DNA of 64,000 bases from assembly GCF_001720485.1 (NCBI RefSeq), contig NZ_CP017114.1, positions 248,001 through 312,000 on the forward strand, read 5' to 3'. The notes beneath the pieces were generated by a model. It had not been told where the DNA came from. It saw only the letters and a list, made by a program, of their open reading frames with translations, and ran no database searches. Source of the DNA: Cobetia marina (GTDB lineage Bacteria; Pseudomonadota; Gammaproteobacteria; Pseudomonadales; Halomonadaceae). Shown here in pieces: positions 57,881 through 64,000 of this stretch. Each line of letters opens with the position of its first letter. The stretch's first letter is position 1. The position numbers were made by a program, and so were the translations under genes.

Positions 57881-59146
57881 ATGAAAAACAAGATGAACAA
57901 ACTCACCCTCGGGGTCGCGCTGGCAGCGGCTGCCACGGCTTATGCCGGTGGCGTTCACGCGGGGGCCTTCCAGCTCAACGAGCAGAGCGTCAGCACTCAG
58001 GGGACGTCCTTCGCCGGGCGCGCCTCGAATGCCAACGATGCTTCCACCGTCTTCGGCAACCCGGCTGGCATGTCCTTCCTGGATCGCGCCCAGATCACCG
58101 GTGGGGTGACCTATCTGGACGTCAATACCGATATTGATGTCGCCAGCGCGAATGATGCACTCGGTCGGCCAGTCTCTGGCGGAGATGACGGCGACATGGT
58201 GCCGGGGGCGGCAGTGCCTTCCTTCTATTACGTGCAACCGATGAACGATCAGGTCGCGCTGGGCTTCGGGGTCTATGCGCCCTTTGGTGTGATCACCGAT
58301 TATGGCTCTGATTTCCGTGGCCGTTATTTCGCCAATTACAGTGAAGTCGAGGTGGTCACCGCCCAGCCAACCATCTCCTACCGCATCAATGACAAGTGGG
58401 CCATCGGCGCCGGTGTGACCTACAACAGCATCAAGGGTGAGCTGACGTCGAATACTGTCGATGTCGGCGCAGGGGATGGCAAGGTCAAGATCAAGGGCGA
58501 CGATGCCGCCTGGGGCTACAACGTCGGGGTCATCTTCCAGCCAGTGGAAAGTACCCGTCTCGGTCTGTCCTATCGCTCCAAGGTCGACTACAGCCTGGAA
58601 GGCGAGGCCAAGTACAACAATGTCTTCACTGGCACGGGCTTCGCGAATACCGAGCAGGATGCGTCGCTGGACGTGACCTTGCCGGAAAGCATCGACTTCT
58701 CCGTGACGCACAAGCTGGATGATCGCTGGACGCTGATGGCGGGCGTGACCTGGGTGCACTGGAGCCGCTTCGACGAGATCGCGGTGGAAGTCGACAACAT
58801 GAACGACATCGTCGAGGAGCAGGGCTACGAGGACAGCTGGCAGTATGCGGTCGGTCTGAGCTATCAGCTCAATCCGCAGTGGGTGCTGCGTACCGGCATG
58901 GCCTTCGATGACAGCCCGACCGTGGATGAGCATCGCAGCGCGCGTATCCCGTCCGGGGATCGCACCATCTTCTCGCTGGGGGCCGGCTGGACGCCGATGC
59001 CGGAGCTGACCATCGACATGGCCTACACCTACCTGTGGGAAGAGACGGCCACCGTCAGCCTGAGCGAGCCCAACCGTGGGACCTATGAAGCTGATTACGA
59101 GAATGAAGCGCATGGCTTCGGTCTCGGCGCGACCTATCGCTTCTGA
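57881..59146 (+). CDS. fadL: FadL/OmpP1-family outer-membrane transport protein
   Basis: 421 residues. The signal peptide ends near GVHAGAFQ, after which the mature protein starts with the FadL-type N-terminal plug AFQLNEQSVSTQGTSFAGRA. STVFGNPAGMSFL is the NPA signature of the family, and the rest is alternating beta-strand sequence ending in F (GFGLGATYRF), as in 14-stranded barrels. It carries long-chain fatty acids or other hydrophobic compounds through the outer membrane. The start may be ATG 57881 or ATG 57893. A classic terminator follows. Confidence 0.93.
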   Translation: MKNKMNKLTLGVALAAAATAYAGGVHAGAFQLNEQSVSTQGTSFAGRASNANDASTVFGNPAGMSFLDRAQITGGVTYLDVNTDIDVASANDALGRPVSGGDDGDMVPGAAVPSFYYVQPMNDQVALGFGVYAPFGVITDYGSDFRGRYFANYSEVEVVTAQPTISYRINDKWAIGAGVTYNSIKGELTSNTVDVGAGDGKVKIKGDDAAWGYNVGVIFQPVESTRLGLSYRSKVDYSLEGEAKYNNVFTGTGFANTEQDASLDVTLPESIDFSVTHKLDDRWTLMAGVTWVHWSRFDEIAVEVDNMNDIVEEQGYEDSWQYAVGLSYQLNPQWVLRTGMAFDDSPTVDEHRSARIPSGDRTIFSLGAGWTPMPELTIDMAYTYLWEETATVSLSEPNRGTYEADYENEAHGFGLGATYRF

Positions 59147-59196
59147 GTACGTAAGCAGCTGAAACGCTGAGCGGATCTCAGGACAACCAATACAGA

Positions 59197-59226
59197 AACG
59201 CCCGGTCATATGACCGGGCGTTTTTT
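59197..59226 (+). terminator. Terminator of fadL
   Basis: A perfect 12-bp stem (AACGCCCGGTCA) with a two-base centre, followed by T6: a standard intrinsic terminator. Confidence 0.95.
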
Positions 59227-59315
59227 GTTGCCCCTGCCGGAGGCCATCCGGCAGGGGCGGGACCATCGCCTCAGCGCGAGCATCGGCGGTCCGTCACCAG
59301 CGTCTGACATGACGA

Positions 59316-60494
59316 TCAGAAGTCGTAGCGTGCCAGGAACATCAGCTGGTCCCGGTCAGCACTGTACTCGCTGCCGTCTGACTGGCGGCTGTTGTCGAAG
59401 CGGTACTCGGTGGCCAGCGTCAGGTCCTTGACCCGCCAGGCCGCGCCCAGGATCTGATAGGCGTAGCGGGCTTCGCTGTCGGTGTCTTCCAGGTGGTTCA
59501 GGCCGCCATAGAGCTCGACGCTGTCATCGCCCCAGATGACCTCCTTGAACTTGTAATTGACCACGAATTCCGCGCCGCGCGCCTTGTCGACGAAGGCTTC
59601 CGAGGAGTCCAGGGTGCTGCCGGCGATATGGTTGCGATATTCCCCGCCGACGAGCGCGATGTACCAGTTGCCCGGCGACCAGTGACCGCCGAGCAACCAG
59701 GCATCGACATCGCCGTTCTCGCTGTTGCCGCTCTCGTAGTCGCTCAGCTCCGTATGGTGGAAGACCCCGCCCACCGTGACGTCCTCGTTCGGATGCCAGT
59801 TGAGCGCGGCTTCATAGCTGTAGTCGCGCTCATAGCCTGAGTACTCGGTCTCGGTGGTGAAGACGCCGTCCTCGAAGAGCGAGGTCTCGTTGCTGTGCTG
59901 GCCATCATGACTGAGCTGGTAGAGCAGGCCGACGGTGAACTCTCCGAAACCCTTCTTCCAGTACAGCGAGTTGTCCGGGCGTCCCGTGCCATGCAGACCA
60001 CCATCTCCGCTGCGGCCTTCGAAGGTACCGGACGCCTCGCCACCATTGATCCAGAACCAGTCGGTGTTGACGGCCACCATGTCGTACCAGGGGCCATACT
60101 GCTTGCCGACCGTGAAGCTGCCCCATTTCTCGTGTGCCGCCCCAGCGTAGAGCATGCGCTTGTAGTGAGCATTGGTGCCATCCTTGAACCAGGGGTCGAA
60201 GCCCCATTCGGCCCGGATGATCGAGCTCCAGCCTTGCTGGAACTGATGCTCGTGGATCAGGCGAATCCGCGAGCCACCGTTGTAGATCTCATCGTGTGCG
60301 CCATCCTGGATCACGGCAAACGCCGCCAGGCGGCCACTGAACTCGACGCGGTCGGTATCCGTCTTGTAGACCTCGATGGCCTGAGCCATGGGGCTCATGC
60401 TCAGCAGTCCCGTGCCGAGCAGGGCTGCGCCAATCGCGTGACGCAGACGAGGGTGAGTGAGAAGGGGGATGCTGGCTGTTGTTGTAGGTTGCAT
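59316..60494 (-). CDS. Outer-membrane porin
   Basis: 392 residues from ATG 60494 (AGGA five bases upstream). A long signal peptide (hydrophobic about 23-36) ends near PMAQA. The mature part starts IEVYKTDTDRVEFSGRLAAF, typical of gammaproteobacterial trimeric general porins, with TVGKQYGPWYDMVAVNTDWF on loop 3 and a C-terminal Phe (LMFLARYDF) needed for BAM recognition. It lets small hydrophilic solutes into the periplasm; specificity cannot be read. It is convergent with fadL. Confidence 0.92.
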   Translation of the reverse strand: MQPTTTASIPLLTHPRLRHAIGAALLGTGLLSMSPMAQAIEVYKTDTDRVEFSGRLAAFAVIQDGAHDEIYNGGSRIRLIHEHQFQQGWSSIIRAEWGFDPWFKDGTNAHYKRMLYAGAAHEKWGSFTVGKQYGPWYDMVAVNTDWFWINGGEASGTFEGRSGDGGLHGTGRPDNSLYWKKGFGEFTVGLLYQLSHDGQHSNETSLFEDGVFTTETEYSGYERDYSYEAALNWHPNEDVTVGGVFHHTELSDYESGNSENGDVDAWLLGGHWSPGNWYIALVGGEYRNHIAGSTLDSSEAFVDKARGAEFVVNYKFKEVIWGDDSVELYGGLNHLEDTDSEARYAYQILGAAWRVKDLTLATEYRFDNSRQSDGSEYSADRDQLMFLARYDF

Positions 60495-60532
60495 CGTCAT
60501 CCTGTGCATGTCTTTCCATCGGTGTGGGGAAT

Positions 60533-60553
60533 GCCGGAGCATCCTGCTCCGGC
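60533..60553 (-). promoter_or_regulatory. Hairpin in the porin leader
   Basis: A perfect 9-bp stem GCCGGAGCA with a 3-base loop, ending 39 bases before the porin ATG. It could stabilise or regulate the mRNA leader. Confidence 0.4.
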
Positions 60554-60617
60554 CTCGGTCGGGTGCACGCACCCGGTTGGCAGCCAATGTCGATTCGCGT
60601 GACCGACTCGGCTGTCC

Positions 60618-60641
60618 TTGCCTGAGCCTTTTCTCAGGCAA
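60618..60641 (-). terminator. Second hairpin between opp and porin genes
   Basis: A perfect 9-bp stem TTGCCTGAG with loop CCTTTT, 34 bases beyond the first hairpin in the direction of transcription. Confidence 0.5.
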
Positions 60642-60651
60642 AGCGGGGTCT

Positions 60652-60675
60652 TGATGGGCGCCGAAGCGCCCATCA
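60652..60675 (-). terminator. Terminator after the opp ATPase gene
   Basis: A perfect 10-bp stem TGATGGGCGC with a CGAA loop, 24 bases after the stop codon of the ATPase gene. Confidence 0.75.
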
Positions 60676-60698
60676 GGCATGTCGTCGTGTTCAGGGTG

Positions 60699-62426
60699 TC
60701 AGTGGTGCGCCTGGCCCAGGTCCGGGGCGAAGGCAGCCTGCATCAATTCACGGGTGTAACGCTCACGGGGCGCCTCGAAGATGGCGTGGGTACTGCCGCT
60801 TTCCACCACCTCGCCTTCCTTCATCACGATGAGGTGGTCTGACAGTGCACGCACGACCGCCAGGTCATGGCTGATGAACAGGTACGTCAGGCCATGACGC
60901 GCCTGCAGGTCGCGCAGCAGGTCGATCACCGTGACCTGTACCGAGCGATCCAGCGCCGAGGTCGGCTCATCCAGCAACAGGAATTCCGGCTTGAGCACCA
61001 GGGCGCGAGCGATGGCGATACGCTGGCGCTGGCCGCCGGAGAATTCATGCGGATAGCGATTGCGCATGCCGGGGTCGAGGCTGACCTCACAGAGTGCCTC
61101 ACAGACCTGTGCGTCGCGTTGGGCGCGATTGAGCTCTGGATGATGCACGCGCAGGCCTTCGCTGATGATCTCGCCCACGGTCAGGCGCGGCGACAGGGAG
61201 CCGAAGGGGTCCTGGAAGACAACTTGCATGCGCGAGCGCAGCGGTCGCATGCCGGACTTGTCCAGCGCGGCGATGTCCACGCCATCGAAGTCGATGTTGC
61301 CCTGGCTCTTGAGCAGACGCAGCAGGGCACGACCCAGCGTGGACTTGCCGGAGCCGGACTCGCCGACGATGCCGATGGTCTGGCCACGACGGACCTCGAG
61401 ATCGATGCCGCGCACCGCCTCGAAGGCGACCTTGGGGCCGAACAGCGGACGCTTGATGGTGAAGCTGACGCGCACATCGCGTGCCGACAGCAGTACCGGT
61501 GCATCCGCGGCCACCGGTGCTTTCTCGCCGGCCGGTTCGGCATCGATCAGCATGCGGGTGTAGGCGTGCTGCGGGTTGTCGAAGACCTCGTGGGTGGTGC
61601 CGGTCTCCAGCAGCTCGCCGTGGCGCATCACGCAGACGCGGTCCGCGAAGTGGCGCACGATGCTCAGGTCGTGGGTAATGAACAGGATCGCCATGCCGTA
61701 GCGTTGCTGCAGCGACTTGAGCAGCCGCAGGATCTGCGCCTGCACCGTGATGTCCAGCGCGGTGGTCGGCTCATCGGCGATCAGCAGGTCCGGCTCGCAG
61801 GCCAGCGCGATGGCGATCATCACGCGCTGACGCTGGCCACCGGACAGCTCGTGGGGATAGCTGTCGATACGTCGCGCCGGCTCCGGAATGCCGACCTGCT
61901 CGAGCAGTTCCAGCGCCTTGTGACGGGCCGCGCGGCCCTTGAGGTCACGATGCAGTGCCAGTACCTCGATGATCTGTCGTCCGATGCGATGCAGCGGGTT
62001 GAGCGAGGTCATCGGCTCCTGGAAGACGGTGGCGATACGGTTGCCGCGCAGCTCGCGCATGCGCCGCGTCGAGGCACTCAGCAGGTCTTCGCCGCGCAGG
62101 CGGATGGCGCCCTTGATCTCGGCGAGTTCCGGCAGCAGGCGCAGGATGGCGGTCGAGGTCACCGACTTGCCGGAGCCGGACTCGCCGACCAGCGCCAGCG
62201 TCTCGCCCTTGTTGAGGGTGAAGCTGACGCCCTTGACGGCGGGTACCGCGCCATCCGGGAGCTGGAAGTCGACCTTGAGGTCATCGACTTCCATCAGCGG
62301 CGGCGTGCCCGGCGCCTCGGCCGCCAGCCCCAGGCGAGTCAGGGTGTCGGCGCGGGCCTGGTCGGCGGCGTTGCGTGCTGGCGGCAGGCTGGAGGCGGTG
62401 CCGGAGGGTGAAGGTGAAGAGGTCAT
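60699..62426 (-). CDS. Fused dual ATPase of an oligopeptide ABC transporter (OppD-OppF type)
   Basis: 575 residues with two complete ABC domains. Domain 1 (about 44-290): [43 protein letters not shown]. Domain 2 (about 325-565): [42 protein letters not shown]. Each is followed by the OppD/F-type H loop ([26 protein letters not shown]). E. coli Opp has two separate ATPases; a fused one occurs in YejF and GsiA. It powers peptide uptake from the cytosolic side. The ATG lies 15 bases after the oppC stop. Confidence 0.94.
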   Translation of the reverse strand: MTSSPSPSGTASSLPPARNAADQARADTLTRLGLAAEAPGTPPLMEVDDLKVDFQLPDGAVPAVKGVSFTLNKGETLALVGESGSGKSVTSTAILRLLPELAEIKGAIRLRGEDLLSASTRRMRELRGNRIATVFQEPMTSLNPLHRIGRQIIEVLALHRDLKGRAARHKALELLEQVGIPEPARRIDSYPHELSGGQRQRVMIAIALACEPDLLIADEPTTALDITVQAQILRLLKSLQQRYGMAILFITHDLSIVRHFADRVCVMRHGELLETGTTHEVFDNPQHAYTRMLIDAEPAGEKAPVAADAPVLLSARDVRVSFTIKRPLFGPKVAFEAVRGIDLEVRRGQTIGIVGESGSGKSTLGRALLRLLKSQGNIDFDGVDIAALDKSGMRPLRSRMQVVFQDPFGSLSPRLTVGEIISEGLRVHHPELNRAQRDAQVCEALCEVSLDPGMRNRYPHEFSGGQRQRIAIARALVLKPEFLLLDEPTSALDRSVQVTVIDLLRDLQARHGLTYLFISHDLAVVRALSDHLIVMKEGEVVESGSTHAIFEAPRERYTRELMQAAFAPDLGQAHH

Positions 62427-62441
62427 GATCAGCGCTCCGGT

Positions 62442-63365
62442 TCAGCGAGTCTTGGGGTCGAGGGCGTCACGCAGGCCATCGCCGAGGAAGTTGAGGCAGA
62501 ACAGGGTCGCGGCGAGGAAGGCCGAGGGCACCAGCAGCATCCAGGGCGCGGTCTCCATCATGTCCTTGCCTTCGGAGATCAACACGCCCCAGGAGGTCAG
62601 CGGTTCCTGCACGCCAAGCCCGAGGAATGACAGGAAGCTCTCCAGCAGGATGACCTTGGGCACCGTCAGCGTGACGTAGACGATCACCGGGCCCAGCGCG
62701 TTCGGAATCAGGTGACGCGTCACGACCTGCAGATCACGCACGCCGAGTGCATGCGCCGCCTCGACGAATTCGCGCTTCTTGAGTGCCAGCACCTGGCCGC
62801 GCACGATCCGCGACATGTCCAGCCACTCCACCGCACCGATGGCGGCGTAGATCAGGAAGATGTTGCGACCGAACACCACCATCAGCAGGATCACCAGGAA
62901 CATGAACGGCAGCGAATACATGATGTCGACGAAGCGCATCATCAGATTGTCGGTGCGCCCGCCGAAGTAGCCGGAGACGGCGCCGTAGAGCACGCCGATC
63001 ACCAGGCTGACGAAGGTGGCGACCAGCGCCACCGACAGCGAGATCTGGCCGCCATGCAGGGTACGGGTCAGCAGGTCACGGCCGTTGACGTCGGTGCCGA
63101 AGATGTGGCCGGAGGCCAGGTCCGGGCCGGTGCCGATGGCGTTCCAGTCGACCTCGTCGAGTTCGAAGGGCGTCAGCCATGGGCCGATCAGGCAGGCCAG
63201 CACGACGAGGGTCATCACCACCAGGCTGCACATGGCGGCGCGGTTCTGCTTGAGACGACGCCAGGCATCGCGGGTCAGGCTGTCGCCTGCCGGTGCCGCA
63301 GGGGGCTGGCCGTCGAAGGCACTGGCAGCGCCGGTGCCGTGGGGGGCGGGAGTTGTCTGTGACAT
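62442..63365 (-). CDS. oppC: Oligopeptide ABC transporter permease OppC
   Basis: 307 residues, six membrane helices. LTRDAWRRLKQNRAAMCSLV is the OppC N-terminal segment; HIFGTDVNGRDLLTRTLHGG is the periplasmic loop; and EFVEAAHALGVRDLQVVTRH is the EAA coupling loop to the ATPase. The C terminus NFLGDGLRDALDPKTR is almost identical to E. coli OppC. It follows oppB by 14 bases. The substrate-binding protein gene is not in the window. Confidence 0.95.
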   Translation of the reverse strand: MSQTTPAPHGTGAASAFDGQPPAAPAGDSLTRDAWRRLKQNRAAMCSLVVMTLVVLACLIGPWLTPFELDEVDWNAIGTGPDLASGHIFGTDVNGRDLLTRTLHGGQISLSVALVATFVSLVIGVLYGAVSGYFGGRTDNLMMRFVDIMYSLPFMFLVILLMVVFGRNIFLIYAAIGAVEWLDMSRIVRGQVLALKKREFVEAAHALGVRDLQVVTRHLIPNALGPVIVYVTLTVPKVILLESFLSFLGLGVQEPLTSWGVLISEGKDMMETAPWMLLVPSAFLAATLFCLNFLGDGLRDALDPKTR

Positions 63366-63379
63366 GTCAGGGCCTCGGG

Positions 63380-64000
63380 TCAGTCGTCGTAGCGGATCTG
63401 CGGGTCGAGCATGCTGTAGAGCAGATCGACGATCAGGTTGAGCAGCAGGATCAAGGCGCCATAGAAGACCACCGTGCCCATCACCAGGGTGTAGTCACGA
63501 TTGAGTGCACCCTGCACGAAATAGCGCCCGATGCCGGGAATGCCGAAGATCTGCTCGATCACCATCGAGCCGGTGATGATCCCGGCGATGGCCGGGCCGA
63601 GGTAGGAGACCACCGGCAGCATCGCCGGTCGCAAGGCATGGCGCAGAATCACCTTCCACTCGCTCAGCCCCTTGGCGCGGGCGGTGCGGATGTAGTGACT
63701 GCCCAGTACCTCAATCATGCTGGCGCGCATCATGCGGGCGATGTAGGCGATCTGCTGGATGGAGAGTGCCACCACCGGCAGCAGCAGGTTCTGCCAGGCG
63801 CCGCCGTTCCAGCCGCCGGCCGGCAGCCAGCCGAGCAGCACGCCGAACACCAGCGCCAGCAGCGGAGCGATCACGAAGTTGGGCACCGCGATCCCCGCCA
63901 GTGCGGTACTCATCACCACGTAATCCGCCGTCGAGTTGCGCCGGATGGCCGCGATCACCCCCAGCGGCACGCCGATCAGCAACGCGGCCAGAATCGCCCA
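63380..64000 (-). CDS. oppB: Oligopeptide ABC transporter permease OppB, C-terminal part
   Basis: The last 206 codons of oppB; the start lies beyond the right edge. LPAGGWNGGAWQNLLLPVVA, SMIEVLGSHYIRTARAKGLS (EAA loop) and GIPGIGRYFVQGALNRDYTL match E. coli OppB closely, ending IVDLLYSMLDPQIRYDD. It pairs with OppC to form the inner-membrane channel. Confidence 0.94.
   Translation of the reverse strand, partial: WAILAALLIGVPLGVIAAIRRNSTADYVVMSTALAGIAVPNFVIAPLLALVFGVLLGWLPAGGWNGGAWQNLLLPVVALSIQQIAYIARMMRASMIEVLGSHYIRTARAKGLSEWKVILRHALRPAMLPVVSYLGPAIAGIITGSMVIEQIFGIPGIGRYFVQGALNRDYTLVMGTVVFYGALILLLNLIVDLLYSMLDPQIRYDD

Overview
The window is GC-rich chromosomal DNA from a gammaproteobacterium. 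The gene content and order, the marine-type Na+-coupled transporters, the polyhydroxybutyrate reductase and the protein sequences best fit the Halomonadaceae (Halomonas/Cobetia group). That assignment is an inference from protein character, not from a database search. Nearly all of it reads as core chromosome. I see no prophage, insertion sequence, integron or CRISPR array.

Layout. 1-7 kb: a truncated Tas-type aldo/keto reductase, a Sel1-repeat protein, a DEDD exonuclease, a PIG3-type quinone oxidoreductase, an OlsF-like double acyltransferase, a LOG protein and an SNF-family symporter. 7-10.8 kb: a minus-strand run of six genes (quinone oxidoreductase broken by a frameshift, membrane protein with an internal repeat, thioesterase, YbaK, a small unknown, a DUF501 protein). 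11-17.3 kb: AGCS symporter with an Usp gene, an unknown protein, a PatB-type C-S lyase, an orphan Fur-box region, CnoX and an EVE protein. 17.4-17.8 kb: three tandem initiator tRNA genes. 18-26 kb: phaB, a large DUF349 protein, minCDE and sbcB. 26-35.9 kb: pitrilysin, a degenerate SRAP protein, a TetR regulator coupled to an MFS-PlsC fusion, a Bcr/CflA pump and a CBS/CorC membrane protein. 36-41 kb: ypjD, ffh, rpsP-rimM-trmD-rplS, the classic translation/secretion cluster. 41-48 kb: xerD-dsbC-hom-thrC-recJ, an order familiar from Pseudomonas. 48-53.3 kb: a complete rrn operon without spacer tRNAs, followed by two decayed 5S-tail/terminator copies. 54-57.5 kb: a MerR-regulator, Cu+ ATPase and 26-residue membrane peptide operon. 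57.9-64 kb: FadL, a porin, and oppC and a fused OppD-OppF ATPase, with oppB running off the window edge.

How the genes work together. The ffh-to-rplS block and the rrn operon serve ribosome production and co-translational targeting. MinCDE places the division site and XerD resolves chromosome dimers. SbcB, RecJ and the DEDD exonuclease act on DNA ends. Two separate acyltransferase fusions (OlsF-like and MFS-PlsC) suggest active membrane-lipid remodelling. The metal operon is a self-contained sensor, pump and peptide unit with a textbook MerR promoter.

The observations most worth following are: the 26-aa membrane peptide translationally coupled to copA; an SRAP protein in which the catalytic Cys, Asn, Glu and His positions all appear substituted; the tandem 5S-tail/terminator remnants; a Fur box with no recognisable target; and the tRNA-less 16S-23S spacer.
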